From assembly GCA_964464755.1 (NCBI GenBank), contig CAYXGZ010000001.1, positions 62,001 to 126,000 on the forward strand: a stretch of DNA of 64,000 bases, read 5' to 3'. Origin of the DNA: CAYXGZ01 sp964464755. Lineage in GTDB: Bacteria > Planctomycetota > MHYJ01 > JACPRB01. Shown piece by piece: positions 17,030 to 26,759 of the stretch (position 1 is its first letter; every line of letters begins with the position of its first letter). The notes under the pieces were generated by a model, which was not told the DNA's origin, did not search any database, and saw only the letters and a list, made by a program, of their open reading frames with translations. The translations under genes and the position numbers were made by a program.

Positions 17030-18324
17030 CCGGGGTTCCCCAGAGAGCCCTGTTCAGAGATGGGGCTGGACTGGCTCTTGCTCAAGCAATCGCTGTCGTT
17101 GCTTTCCTGGGTGGCACCCGGTGGATTACGACGAGGATGTCGCCAGAGGCCTTTGGTCAAGCGGCCGTGTTAATGGGCCTCGCGGCGCTAGGGCTTGGAA
17201 CTGCAGCCAGCCCCCTATTGCAGGCCGGGCTTCGGTTCTATCCTGAGGCCGAGAGGGCGGGACAGGTATTGGCGTTTCGCCGAACATTGTATCGCCTCAT
17301 CCTGTACAGGTCGGCTTGGGTTGTGTTCGCACTTCTGGGTGCCGGAATCGTGGTCCATCTTGGAGGGTGGGGTCATTGGGAGTGGTTCCTGCTGGTCGCT
17401 GGGATACTGTTGCTTGATGCCTATCGTGGATTGCAGGTCTCGCTGCTGAATGCAGCGCGTCGTCAGGGTCAGGTTGCCTTGTGGACCGGCGTGGATCCGA
17501 TACTTCGGATGGTAGGCGGGGCCTTGGCTGTTACAGTGTACTCACAAACTGTGGCCGGGCTTCTCGCCGGGTTCCTAGGCGGGGCCACCCTGGCGGCAGT
17601 CGTGCTCCGCGGAATCACGCGATGGTCGGAGGCAGAGTCGGGGCCGTGCGATCCCACGGTTTGGCGGGAGCAATTGCGGCGCTACTCGACCCCCTTGATT
17701 CCGATGGCCCTGTTCGGTTGGGCCGGCGGACTCTTGGATCGTTATCTCATCTTCGGGTTGCTCGGAGCGGGCGCGGCCGGGGTCTACGCTGCTGCATACG
17801 GCTTGGCGAGCCGACCATTTCTCCTCACGCAGGGAATCTTGGAGCAGACCTACCGGCCCCATGTCATGAAAGCCCTGTCTGACGTAGGGTGGGTGGCGGC
17901 ACGCAGGGATTGGAGCCGGTGGATGGCATGGCAGGTGACTCTGCACGTGCTGGGGTTGGGGTTGCTCGTGGTCGCAAGTCGACCCTTGGTGCGCCTGCTC
18001 CTTGGCCCCGAGTACTCGGCAGCTGCACTCCTACTTCCTTGGATAGCCGCTGGGTACCTTCTCCTCAGCCTGTCCTACGGATACGATCGGATTCTCCTGA
18101 TGATGGATCGCACGAGGATGTTGCTCGGCTTCCAGCTCTTGGGGACGGCGGTCATGGCCGCCGTGACTTGGCTTGCGGCCTCTCGGTGGGGTTTGCAGGG
18201 GGCCGCCGTGGCGGTACCCGTATATTTCGGTGTCCAACTCCTCATTTCGATGTCGGGCGCCTGGCTGGCCTTGAGGGAATACGGAAGGGGCCGGGCCGCA
18301 GGCCCGGTGCCGTCTCAAGAGTAA
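17026..18324 (+). CDS. Wzx-type oligosaccharide flippase
   Basis: The 432-aa protein has about 12 hydrophobic segments and begins with the MOP-superfamily pattern FRDGAGLALAQAIAVVAFLGGTRWITTRMSPEAFGQ. A central GWAGGLLDRYLIFGLLGAGAAGVYAAAYGLA matches the D-R-Y-hinge seen in Wzx/RfbX proteins. It should flip lipid-linked oligosaccharide across the inner membrane. From here to about 22 kb the DNA is less GC-rich than its flanks. ATGA overlap upstream and TAATG overlap downstream keep it in the operon. Confidence 0.88.
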   Translation: MTGVPQRALFRDGAGLALAQAIAVVAFLGGTRWITTRMSPEAFGQAAVLMGLAALGLGTAASPLLQAGLRFYPEAERAGQVLAFRRTLYRLILYRSAWVVFALLGAGIVVHLGGWGHWEWFLLVAGILLLDAYRGLQVSLLNAARRQGQVALWTGVDPILRMVGGALAVTVYSQTVAGLLAGFLGGATLAAVVLRGITRWSEAESGPCDPTVWREQLRRYSTPLIPMALFGWAGGLLDRYLIFGLLGAGAAGVYAAAYGLASRPFLLTQGILEQTYRPHVMKALSDVGWVAARRDWSRWMAWQVTLHVLGLGLLVVASRPLVRLLLGPEYSAAALLLPWIAAGYLLLSLSYGYDRILLMMDRTRMLLGFQLLGTAVMAAVTWLAASRWGLQGAAVAVPVYFGVQLLISMSGAWLALREYGRGRAAGPVPSQE

Positions 18325-19490
18325 TGACTCTCCGCCTCGGCGTGTTTGCCACGCATCCGATTCAGTACCAGGTTCCCATCTGGCGACACTTGGCCGCCAG
18401 TAGAGAGGTCGACCTGAAGGTCTTCTATTTCAGCGACCACAGCATCCGGGGAGGGATTGATCCAGGATTCGGAAGATCGGTCGCCTGGGACCTTCCGCTG
18501 CTCGAGGGCTATCCCAGCGAATTCCTGAGTCGGGACGCGAACCTGGCGCGGCCGGGGTCCGTGAGGATAGGAGACCCCAAGTCATTGATCCGCAAGGAGC
18601 GACTCCAGACCATCCTGATTCACGGGTACACGCATGGGTTCGAACGGCAGCTCATCAAGGCCGCAAGGACCGAAGGGTGTCGACTGGTCATGAGGGGGGA
18701 GTTCTCAGACAGCGGCCGGAGACCCTGGTGGAAGAGCTGGCTGAGAGACATGTATCTCCGTGGACTCTATCGCAGGGTGGATGCATTTGGGGTCATCGGA
18801 AAGGCAGCGGCCCGCCACCTGAGCAGATTGGGCGTGCCCCCCGATCGTCAGTTCGCCAGTCCATACAACGTTGATGACGAGCTCATGGTCCGGATGGCCT
18901 CCGTGGAGCCTCGTGAATCCGCCAAGCGGGCCTTGGGGCTGGACCCCAATAGGTTCGTTGTCGTGTTCTCGGGGAAGCTGATCGCACGGAAGGACCCCGT
19001 TACGTTGATCCGTGCCGTGGCCAGCATTCCCTTGGCAGAGCGCCCGGCCCTCATCCTGGTCGGAGATGGGGAGTTGAGGAGCAAGGTAGACCAGCTAGCG
19101 TCGCAATTGCTTGGAGGTGACTGCCTCAGGCCGGGATTCGTGAACCAGACAGAGCTTGGAAGGTACTATCGGGCCGGCGACATCTTCGTGCTCCCATCGA
19201 GGCACGAAACTTGGGGCCTGGTAGTTAACGAGGCGATGTACTTTGGCATGGCCCTTCTGGTGTCTAACGAAGTCGGGTGCGTAGAGGACCTCGTGGACGT
19301 AGGCAGGACTGGATACGTGTTCCAAGTTGGCGATTCCGGGGCGCTTGGCAAGAAGCTCCAAGAGCTGATCGCTTCTCCTCTCAACCTACGTCGGATGCAA
19401 GCTACTGCAACTCAAGTAGTGTTAAACTACAGCGCAAGAAACGCAAGTCGGGGCATCTTGGAAGCCTCCAATCCATGTGGCAATCGATGA
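18324..19490 (+). CDS. Glycosyltransferase, GT4 (GT-B fold)
   Basis: The 388-aa protein starts MTLRLGVFATHPIQYQVPIWRHLA, a pattern of GT4 enzymes that begin with HPIQY. The C-terminal nucleotide-sugar half has VVFSGKLIARKDPVTLIRA, LILVGDGELRSKV and the E-x7-E element RHETWGLVVNEAMYFGMALLVSNEVG. Sugar donor and acceptor cannot be deduced. It overlaps the flippase stop by one base and its own stop by ATGA with the next gene. Codon usage is AT-richer than in the export genes. Confidence 0.9.
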   Translation: MTLRLGVFATHPIQYQVPIWRHLAASREVDLKVFYFSDHSIRGGIDPGFGRSVAWDLPLLEGYPSEFLSRDANLARPGSVRIGDPKSLIRKERLQTILIHGYTHGFERQLIKAARTEGCRLVMRGEFSDSGRRPWWKSWLRDMYLRGLYRRVDAFGVIGKAAARHLSRLGVPPDRQFASPYNVDDELMVRMASVEPRESAKRALGLDPNRFVVVFSGKLIARKDPVTLIRAVASIPLAERPALILVGDGELRSKVDQLASQLLGGDCLRPGFVNQTELGRYYRAGDIFVLPSRHETWGLVVNEAMYFGMALLVSNEVGCVEDLVDVGRTGYVFQVGDSGALGKKLQELIASPLNLRRMQATATQVVLNYSARNASRGILEASNPCGNR

Positions 19491-20488
19491 ACATTCTGTA
19501 CGCTGGGCAATTGGGCGAACATGGAAGCTGCTCAGCCCGAGCCAGTGCTTTGGAGCGCCTCGGGCACAAAGTCCATCGGCTGGATTGGAGCAGCCAGTAC
19601 CACCTGGGTGGAGGTTTGCTAGCGAAGGTTTCAATGAGGCTCTTGATTGGGAGACGCCTTGGGCTCCTAAACTCGGGCCTACTCGAATTCGCGCGGGCGT
19701 TACCCGCGGTGGACCTTATTTGGGTGGACAAGGCCGTCTGGATCCAAGCTGAAACCGTCCGAGAGCTAACGAAGATAGCCCCCGTTGTTCACTATACCCC
19801 AGACCCAGCCTTGTCCTTTCATAAGTCAAGGCACTTTAGGGCATCAATTGGCGAGTATTCTCTAGTTGTCACCACGAAATCCTACGAAATGGACCAATAC
19901 AGAGCCCTTGGTGCGAGGCGCCTGTTGTTGGTTCCGCCGTCCTATGACCCGAGCGTGCACCGATACGTCGCGGCCTATCACCTTCGCAAGGCGAAACCCC
20001 CGGGCGTTGTGTTGGTCGGGCACTATGAAGCCCACTACCATTCGATCGCTGCTGAGATAGCAAGGAAGGGTGTACCGGTTTCAGTGTTCGGCCCTCTTTG
20101 GGAAGGCGCGGTCGAGACGGGCAACCTGTCTATCGCACGCCGGCCCGCTGTCGGCGAAGAATATGTCAAAGTCATTTCAGAATCTGCGATAGGGCTGGGG
20201 GTACTTTCAAAGCTGGCGCCTGACCAGACGACCACACGCTCGGTCGAGATTCCGGCATGTGGCACCTTGCTGTTGGCGGAGCGCACAAGGGACCACGAGG
20301 AGATGTTCGTAGACGGAGTGGAGGCTGTGTTCTTTTCATCCGCCAGAGAGGCCGCCGATTTGGCAATCGAGCTACTGGCGGACGAGCACCGGCGAGATCG
20401 ATTAGCTCGGGCGGGTTTGAATAGATGCTTGGCTTCGGGATACTCACACGATGCCGTATTGGCTCGTGTACTCACTACCATCTCATGA
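19487..20488 (+). CDS. CgeB-like glycosyltransferase
   Basis: The 333-aa protein begins MNILYAGQLGEHGSCSARASALERLGH and ends with the CgeB/Glyco_trans_1_2 block GLGVLSKLAPDQTTTRSVEIPACGTLLLAERTRDHEEMF and VEAVFFSSAREAADLAIELLAD. This is a GT-B fold family used in surface polysaccharide and maturation-glycan pathways. ATGA overlaps on both sides place it firmly in the operon. Base composition is among the lowest in GC of the window. Confidence 0.82.
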   Translation: MNILYAGQLGEHGSCSARASALERLGHKVHRLDWSSQYHLGGGLLAKVSMRLLIGRRLGLLNSGLLEFARALPAVDLIWVDKAVWIQAETVRELTKIAPVVHYTPDPALSFHKSRHFRASIGEYSLVVTTKSYEMDQYRALGARRLLLVPPSYDPSVHRYVAAYHLRKAKPPGVVLVGHYEAHYHSIAAEIARKGVPVSVFGPLWEGAVETGNLSIARRPAVGEEYVKVISESAIGLGVLSKLAPDQTTTRSVEIPACGTLLLAERTRDHEEMFVDGVEAVFFSSAREAADLAIELLADEHRRDRLARAGLNRCLASGYSHDAVLARVLTTIS

Positions 20489-21975
20489 GCGACACGCCTG
20501 TTCCTGCAACGCCAGCCGGAGGCTCCTCCGGTACGTCGAGTGGAGTATGGGTAACGCCATGGGTGCCGGGCACGCTCATTGGTGTTTCCCTTCTCCTTTT
20601 CGAGGTCTTGGTCTCCTGGGGGACCGCTACTAACGAAAATCTTCTTTGGGTCAGCCCCATGGCCATTGCACTTGCAGGCCCATCGCTGTTCGTAGGCGCC
20701 GTTCTCTCCGACCCTCGCCGAATCTGGAGCCCATTGAGTTGGTTCCACATTGCATATGGCGTCTACTTCGGAGTGGGAGCGCTCGCACCCTACTTGGGTG
20801 CTGTCGAGGCGAGAATCTACCTGTTCCCCGGAGCCTGGCCTGATCCGGAAGTCTTCGTCCAACTTAACGTGCTGAATCTCGTCGGATGGACGCTTGTGAA
20901 CGGGGCCGCATGGGGTGCTAGCGTTGCACTTAGCAGGTACAGAAGGCCCATTTCATTTGAGTTCAATGATCGAGACTTGGTTAGGTTGTTCTGGTTCTTC
21001 CTGATCGTTGGATTCTCGGTGAAGATCCTCCGTGTACTTCCGCTGACCTTTGGGATCTCCACAGACGTAGTCCCTGGGGCCGTGATGGCATTTTCAAACA
21101 TGGCAGGAGCGGCGATAGTCATCGCGGGCAGACAGACGACGCGGTCGCCAGCGCGTTGGGGTTGGTTTCTGGGGGGCATCTTGAGTGTCGAGATTGCTGT
21201 CGGTGTAGTCATGTTCTCAAAGTCCGAGGTAATGGTCGCCTTGGTCTGCGCTTTTCTCGGGTTAATGATGGGGAAGCCGACGTTGAAAGTTGTCCTCTTG
21301 GCGGGGGTTGCGGGGTTGTTGGTGTACTCTGCACTCTCTGAGCTGGTCGCATTCGGTCGGCAGCGGATCAATGACGAGACCGGAACTCATTATCAGGCAG
21401 GATGGGGTCGGCGGGCGGAGATCGTGGATGAGTACTTGAGCAAGGTAGGGACTGGGTATGATCCGATGCAAAAATCTTGGTTGCGGCTTTGCTACTCAGA
21501 TGCACAGGTGTTTGCCATGGAAGAGTACTCAGTGGGTAGGCCTGGGTATTCCATGCAGGAGGCTGCCTATTCAGTTGTCCCGCGCGCGATCTGGCCGGGA
21601 AAGCCCGTCATGACTGATGTTGGTAGTCGGTTCAATGAGCTCTACACTGGGAATCCAAATTCCCAGAGTAGCCCTGGCGTATTTGCCGAGGCCTATTGGA
21701 ATGGGTCTTGGGTGCTCGTGATTGCTTCTGGGCTGTGGATAGGGACGTGGCTAGTCCTATTGGAAACCCTGATATTCAGTAGCTTTGCCCAAGGTAAGGC
21801 CTGGGTCATACCGTGTGCGCTGATTTGCATCCGGATGGGCGGGAGACCTGATGGGTGGTTGGTTCCTGACTACGTCGGTACCCTGCCGTTGATCGTTGGA
21901 ATGTACACCGTTACATATCTTGTGTTCTACAATTATCTATCATCTTCGGGAAGGCCTGCTATCGAGGGTCGGTAG
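20485..21975 (+). CDS. Wzy-like oligosaccharide polymerase (polytopic membrane protein)
   Basis: The 496-aa protein has about 11-12 hydrophobic segments and a large loop around residues 310-390 (RRAEIVDEYLSK to RPGYSMQEAAYSVVPRAIWPGKP). The loop motif PRAIWPGKP with a following NSQSSPGVFAEAYWNGSW is typical of O-antigen/EpsG-like polymerases. Position next to a Wzx and glycosyltransferases supports the role: joining repeat units at the periplasmic face. Start ATG 20485 overlaps the preceding stop. It is AT-richer than the flanks. Confidence 0.78.
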   Translation: MSDTPVPATPAGGSSGTSSGVWVTPWVPGTLIGVSLLLFEVLVSWGTATNENLLWVSPMAIALAGPSLFVGAVLSDPRRIWSPLSWFHIAYGVYFGVGALAPYLGAVEARIYLFPGAWPDPEVFVQLNVLNLVGWTLVNGAAWGASVALSRYRRPISFEFNDRDLVRLFWFFLIVGFSVKILRVLPLTFGISTDVVPGAVMAFSNMAGAAIVIAGRQTTRSPARWGWFLGGILSVEIAVGVVMFSKSEVMVALVCAFLGLMMGKPTLKVVLLAGVAGLLVYSALSELVAFGRQRINDETGTHYQAGWGRRAEIVDEYLSKVGTGYDPMQKSWLRLCYSDAQVFAMEEYSVGRPGYSMQEAAYSVVPRAIWPGKPVMTDVGSRFNELYTGNPNSQSSPGVFAEAYWNGSWVLVIASGLWIGTWLVLLETLIFSSFAQGKAWVIPCALICIRMGGRPDGWLVPDYVGTLPLIVGMYTVTYLVFYNYLSSSGRPAIEGR

Positions 21976-22035
21976 GCGGTCGAGAGCTCCCAACGTGACT
22001 TGCAGTATGGTCCATCTTCAGTCCTCTAGTACAGC

Positions 22036-23172
22036 GTGAGAGTCATGAGGTCGGTTCACGTCATTCCTAGCGTTGAGGAGGAGGCCAGCGGCCCTTCGTC
22101 CAGCGTCCCGAGGCTATGCCGCGAGCTCATCGACTTGAACGTCGACGTGCGCCTGCACTCGTTGGGGACGGCGGATGGGGGCCTTGGGAGTTGGGATGTC
22201 CGGCACCCCAGGTGGAGCGTGCTGTACAAGCTCGGCATTTCTCCTCGCTTGAAGGCGGCCTTGATCGCGGAGGCCATCACTGCGGACCTGCTCCACGGAC
22301 ACAGCCTCTGGATGCTCCCCAACATCTACCCTCGAGTCGCCGGGTTGAGAGCCGGGAAGCCCTGGGTCATCTCTCCCCGGGGTACTTTGAGTCCGTGGGC
22401 CCTGGAGCGTCGTCGCTGGAGCAAGAGGATCCTCTGGACCTGGGCCCAGGGAGCCGTCGTCCGGGAGGCGGCTCTCCTTCATGCCTCATCGGACCAGGAG
22501 CGGCGCGACTTCCGGGACCTGGGCCTCAAGAATCCCGTCGCGGTGATCCCCAATGGGATCGACCTTCCGGTCGCCCAGGGGCCTGAAACCAAGGCGGGCC
22601 TCAGGCGTCTCCTCTTCCTAGGTCGCGTGCACCCGACCAAGGGCGTCGAGCTCCTGCTGGAGGCCTGGGGTGCCTGCCATCGCTCTCATCCGGATTGGGA
22701 ACTCGTCGTGGCCGGGCCCGGGGAAGCCGACTACGTCGAGACCCTGAGACATCTCAGCAGCCAAGCCGGGCTTGAACGAATTTCGTTCCCGGGCGCCGTT
22801 TATGGCGTCGCCAAGGACGAGATGTACCGGTCCGCGGAGCTCTCCGTTCTCCCGAGTCACTCGGAGAGCTTCGGAATGGCGGTCGCCGAAGCTCTGGCCC
22901 ATTCCATTCCGGTGGTCGTCTCCAGGGAGACGCCTTGGCAGGATGTCGAGAAGATCGGCTGCGGTCGCTGGATCGAACGGGATGCCCGCAAGTGGGCCGA
23001 GGTGCTGAGGGAGCTCATGGGTCGTCCCCCCCACGACCTGGCGGCCATGGGGACGGCAGGTCGGAACTGGATGGCCAGCGCCTACTCGTGGAGGTCCGTA
23101 GCGGAGCGTATGAAGAAAAGCTATGAATGGGTCTTGGGAGGGGGAGCCCCTCCTCCCTGGATCGAAACGTAG
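22036..23172 (+). CDS. Glycosyltransferase, GT4
   Basis: The 378-aa protein (GTG 22036; ATG 22045 is also possible) has the GT-B layout. The N-terminus is VHVIPSVEEEASGPSSSVPRLCREL, followed by LHGHSLWML. The donor half has LLFLGRVHPTKGVELLLEAW, ELVVAGPGEADYVETL and SHSESFGMAVAEALAHSIPVVVS. A 60-bp gap before it holds no clear promoter. GC content returns here to that of the rest of the window, marking the right edge of the AT-richer segment. Confidence 0.9.
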   Translation: MRVMRSVHVIPSVEEEASGPSSSVPRLCRELIDLNVDVRLHSLGTADGGLGSWDVRHPRWSVLYKLGISPRLKAALIAEAITADLLHGHSLWMLPNIYPRVAGLRAGKPWVISPRGTLSPWALERRRWSKRILWTWAQGAVVREAALLHASSDQERRDFRDLGLKNPVAVIPNGIDLPVAQGPETKAGLRRLLFLGRVHPTKGVELLLEAWGACHRSHPDWELVVAGPGEADYVETLRHLSSQAGLERISFPGAVYGVAKDEMYRSAELSVLPSHSESFGMAVAEALAHSIPVVVSRETPWQDVEKIGCGRWIERDARKWAEVLRELMGRPPHDLAAMGTAGRNWMASAYSWRSVAERMKKSYEWVLGGGAPPPWIET

Positions 23173-23182
23173 CGTTCAAGCC

Positions 23183-24097
23183 ATGGACATCACGGTCGTC
23201 GTTCTCACCTTCAACGAGGAACTCAATCTCCCGGCGGCCTTGGATTCGGTCAAGGGCTGGGCTTCCCGGGTCTTTGTCGTCGACTCGTTCAGCACCGATC
23301 GCACCGTCGACATCGCCCTCGACAGGGCGGCGGACGGAGTCCAGGTGGTCCAGCACGACTTCGTGAACTACGCCGAGCAGTGGCGCTGGGCCCTGTCCAA
23401 GCTGCCCATCGAGACCTCGTGGGTCATGAAGCTCGATGCCGACGAGCGGGTGACGGCGGAGCTGAGGAAAGAACTCGACGGCCTGCCCGCCCAGCAGGCG
23501 GCCGATGGCTACTACATCCGCTGGCAGATGTACTTCATGGATCAACCCATGCGCTGGGGCGCGTTCTCCTCGAGCTCCCACCTGCGCGTCTGGCGCCGGG
23601 GCCTGGCTAGGGTCGAAGGACGGTCGGTGAACGAGCACCTGATCGTCGACGGAACTACCCGGCAGCTTTCGGGCCGCATCGAGCATCGCGATTTCAAATC
23701 CCTGAGCGAATGGTTGGAAAAGCACAATCGCTACGCTTCACTCGAAGCCCGGGAGATCTACCAGGGGAACCTCGGGGGAGACGTGAAGCCGTCCCTGTTC
23801 GGCAAGCCCGACCAGCGGCGGCTTTGGTTCCGGCGGCGGTTCTATTGCCTCCCGTGCCGCTACCTGATCTACCGGCTCTACCTGCTGGTGTTCAAGTTGG
23901 GAATCCTGGATGGGAAGGCCGGGTACCAGTTCGCTATTCTCCACTCGAACTACCTGAATTGGATCAACATGAAGCTCAACGAGGCCAGGAGGAGAGGTCG
24001 GCCGCCGGAAGTCCACTGGCCCGTCCGGGGCCAGCCGCACCCCGATCTACTCAGGCGGGGCCTGGTGTATCGAGAGTCCCCGGCCACGATCGCGTAA
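23183..24097 (+). CDS. Glycosyltransferase family 2 protein
   Basis: The 304-aa protein begins MDITVVVLTFNEELNLPAALDSV, the GT-A nucleotide-binding strand, and has DSFSTDRT and the metal-binding DADERV near residue 90. These match the WaaE/KdtX-like branch of GT2 that adds glucose or similar sugars to a lipid-linked acceptor. The C-terminal part is basic and partly hydrophobic (CRYLIYRLYLLVFKLG), suggesting membrane contact. It lies 10 bp after the previous gene and 3 bp before asnB. Confidence 0.88.
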   Translation: MDITVVVLTFNEELNLPAALDSVKGWASRVFVVDSFSTDRTVDIALDRAADGVQVVQHDFVNYAEQWRWALSKLPIETSWVMKLDADERVTAELRKELDGLPAQQAADGYYIRWQMYFMDQPMRWGAFSSSSHLRVWRRGLARVEGRSVNEHLIVDGTTRQLSGRIEHRDFKSLSEWLEKHNRYASLEAREIYQGNLGGDVKPSLFGKPDQRRLWFRRRFYCLPCRYLIYRLYLLVFKLGILDGKAGYQFAILHSNYLNWINMKLNEARRRGRPPEVHWPVRGQPHPDLLRRGLVYRESPATIA

Positions 24098-24100
24098 CCC

Positions 24101-26020
24101 ATGTGCGGCATCGCCGGCTTGGCCGGTCGGTTCCACGACGGCCTGGCCCTCGCCATGAACCGGGCCCAGGCGCATCGGGGCCCGGATGGACAGGGCGTCT
24201 ACGAGGACCCCGCGGCAGGCATCGCCCTCGCCCACGTTCGCCTCGCCATTCTCGATCTCAGCCCGGCCTCCTCCCAACCGATGAAGTCAGACGACGGCCG
24301 CTGGGTCCTGGTCTACAACGGCGAAATCTACAACTACCGGGAACTCGGCGCGGAGCTCCGCAAGGAGGGGGAAGTCCTCCGCACGACCGGCGACTCAGAA
24401 GTCCTGCTCAAGGGACTCGCCCGCCACGGTGCCAAGTTCCTGTCGCGGCTCAACGGCATCTTCTCCTTCGCCCTCTGGGACTCCACGGAGCGCCGGCTCC
24501 TACTCGTACGAGATCCCCTTGGTGTCAAGCCGCTGTACTGGACCCAACCGGCCGCGGGGTCCCTGGCCTTTGCCAGCGAGATCAAGGCACTCCTGCAGGT
24601 CCCGGGGCTCGCGCGCCGGCCCCACTTTCCGACGCTGTTCGAACACCTGAACTTCGGGTACGCGCTCTCGGCCTCCACAGCCCTCGACGGGGTGCGTCGA
24701 CTGGAGCCGGGCCACCTCATCGAGTGGTCCCAAGCGGATCCCACTCCCCGAATCTCCCGGTACTGGAGCCCCACCTACAGCTCGACGCCCGATGCGTCCC
24801 GGGACGAATCCGTCGCCCGACTCCGCGAGAACTTGCAACTCGCCGTGGCCCGGCAAATGGTCTCCGACGTGCCCGTCGGGACCTTTCTCAGTGGAGGGTT
24901 GGACAGTTCGCTGATCTCGATCCTGGCGAGTCGGGGATCGGGGTCGGGGCTCGCCTGCTACACCTCGCGGTACCCGCAGAACTCCCTGGACGGCCTGAAC
25001 GAGGACCCCAAGTACGCCGAGTTGGTGGCCAAGGCCCTGGGTTCTCAACCCCGCTGGATCGACATGAGTCCGGACGTCGCTTTGGAGCTGCCGCGGGCCA
25101 TCTGGCACATGGACGAGCCGGTGGTCGACCCCTCGATCTTGGCGGGGCGCCTTATCTCCCGCCAAGCTCGGGCGGACGGAATACCTGTTCTGCTCACGGG
25201 GCAGGGCGGGGACGAGTTGTTCGCGGGCTACTCCCGATATCGAGCGATGGTCATGACGGGCTGGGCCGCATGGTTGCCTGGGCCCTTGAGGTCTGTCCTG
25301 GCCGCCGTCGGCCGGGGTTTTCCCGGGTCCAAGTCGGGCAGATTGGGAGGATTCTCACGGCGAACCCGGCGAGTGCTCTCCAACATCGAGAAGTCGCCGG
25401 ACGCCCGATTCCTGTCCTATGCCGCTCCAAGCGCCGAATCGACTGTTCGTACACTGCTCATGCCTGGATTCCAGGCCGCGGTTCGGGAGCGCAGTGCCGC
25501 CCAGGAGGGGCTCCTTCACATGGAGCGGGAAGGGCTCCGGGGAATCGATCGCTGGCTGGACTACGATCTCTCCGTCTACCTGGCGAACAACAACTTGCTC
25601 TACACCGACAAGATGGGTATGGCCTACGGGATCGAGGCTCGGGTACCCCTCCTGGATCTTCGGATCGTGGAGGAAACCACGCGATTCCCCGTGGACTGGA
25701 AGCTCGACGGATCGAAGACCAAGGCCATCCTCCGCGACGCCTGCCGCGGGGTGGTCCCCGACGCGGTGATCGATCGGCCCAAGGCTGGATTCGGAGCCCC
25801 GCACCGCCGTTGGCTCAAGGAGGATCTCGCCGACCTCTGGGAGGATCTCACCCGGGATTCCGTGCTGGAGTCGCGAGGCTGGTTTGATCCGGGAGCCGTG
25901 CGGGAGATACGGAAGCGGAGCTTGGAAGGTCGCGAGGATCTGTACCTGCTCCAATGGGGGGTGATGACCTTGGAGCTCTGGGCGAGGGAATTCCTCGATG
26001 GCCGCGGATCGACGGCGTAG
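24101..26020 (+). CDS. asnB: Asparagine synthase (glutamine-hydrolysing) family amidotransferase
   Basis: The 639-aa protein starts MCGIAGLAG, with Cys2 as glutaminase nucleophile, and HRGPDGQGVYED. The C-terminal synthetase domain has the PP-loop SGGLDSS at 264-270 and LTGQGGDELFAGYSRY. AsnB-type enzymes within polysaccharide loci usually amidate a uronic acid or related sugar rather than make free asparagine; that is inference here. All catalytic residues I can check are present. Length is normal for the family. Confidence 0.93.
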   Translation: MCGIAGLAGRFHDGLALAMNRAQAHRGPDGQGVYEDPAAGIALAHVRLAILDLSPASSQPMKSDDGRWVLVYNGEIYNYRELGAELRKEGEVLRTTGDSEVLLKGLARHGAKFLSRLNGIFSFALWDSTERRLLLVRDPLGVKPLYWTQPAAGSLAFASEIKALLQVPGLARRPHFPTLFEHLNFGYALSASTALDGVRRLEPGHLIEWSQADPTPRISRYWSPTYSSTPDASRDESVARLRENLQLAVARQMVSDVPVGTFLSGGLDSSLISILASRGSGSGLACYTSRYPQNSLDGLNEDPKYAELVAKALGSQPRWIDMSPDVALELPRAIWHMDEPVVDPSILAGRLISRQARADGIPVLLTGQGGDELFAGYSRYRAMVMTGWAAWLPGPLRSVLAAVGRGFPGSKSGRLGGFSRRTRRVLSNIEKSPDARFLSYAAPSAESTVRTLLMPGFQAAVRERSAAQEGLLHMEREGLRGIDRWLDYDLSVYLANNNLLYTDKMGMAYGIEARVPLLDLRIVEETTRFPVDWKLDGSKTKAILRDACRGVVPDAVIDRPKAGFGAPHRRWLKEDLADLWEDLTRDSVLESRGWFDPGAVREIRKRSLEGREDLYLLQWGVMTLELWAREFLDGRGSTA

Positions 26021-26038
26021 GATCGGGCTGAGCATCCC

Positions 26039-26704
26039 GTGATCAGTCGCGAACTGAAAGCCCTGTACTACGGCCTGTTCAAGTACCCGATGCGCTTGAA
26101 CGGGTTCATCCATCGCATATTTCGATCGCCGAAGTCGGGCAAGGTTCGGGTCCACCTGGGACCCGGTCAGAAGAACTACTTGGAAGGCTGGATCAACGTC
26201 GACGCCAACCTCTTCACGGCGAAGCTCGATGTCTGGGCCGACCTGAACAACAAGCTTCCGTTCCGGGATGGCAGCGTCGACGCGTTCTACTCGCATCACG
26301 TCATCGAGCATCTCCCGGATCGGCACCTCCCGAGGCACTTCGCCGACATGTATCGGTGCTTGAAGCCCGGGGGCATGATCCGGGTGGGCGGACCCAACGG
26401 TGACGTGGCCATGCGGAAGTTCGCCGAGAACGACTCCTCGTGGTTCGGAGACTTCCCGGATCCTCACGCCAGCATCGGCGGCAAGCTGGTCAACTTCGTC
26501 TTCTGCCGTAACGAGCATCTCACGATGCTGACCCAGTCCTATCTGGAGGAACTGGTGCGTGGCGCAGGATTCACGGATCCAAGGGTCTGTGCTCCGGGCC
26601 GGGAAACGACGCGCCCCGAATTGATCGACCAGGCGGTCTTCGACCACGAACCCGAATCCACTCCGGATTCGCCACATACCCTGCTGATCGAGGCCCGCAA
26701 GTAG
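26039..26704 (+). CDS. SAM-dependent methyltransferase-like protein
   Basis: The 221-aa protein (GTG start) has VRVHLGPGQKNYLEGWINVDANL in place of the usual glycine motif I, then YSHHVIEHLPDRHLPRHFADMYRCLKPGGMIRVGGPNGD, a Methyltransf_11-like arrangement common in capsule loci. The degenerate motif I makes true methyl transfer uncertain. ATG 26089 is a shorter alternative start. It lies 18 bp after asnB. Confidence 0.75.
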   Translation: MISRELKALYYGLFKYPMRLNGFIHRIFRSPKSGKVRVHLGPGQKNYLEGWINVDANLFTAKLDVWADLNNKLPFRDGSVDAFYSHHVIEHLPDRHLPRHFADMYRCLKPGGMIRVGGPNGDVAMRKFAENDSSWFGDFPDPHASIGGKLVNFVFCRNEHLTMLTQSYLEELVRGAGFTDPRVCAPGRETTRPELIDQAVFDHEPESTPDSPHTLLIEARK

Positions 26705-26723
26705 GTTCGGGCGGGACCTCGTA

Positions 26724-26753
26724 TTGCATGTAGGCCCGTTCCACCGCGATAAT
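26724..26753 (+). promoter_or_regulatory. Promoter before the bi-domain oxidoreductase gene
   Basis: TTGCAT (26724-26729), 18-nt spacer, GATAAT (26748-26753). The -10 ends 6 nt before ATG 26760, so the transcript should start at or next to the A of the start codon. Confidence 0.6.
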
Positions 26754-26759
26754 CCCCCC

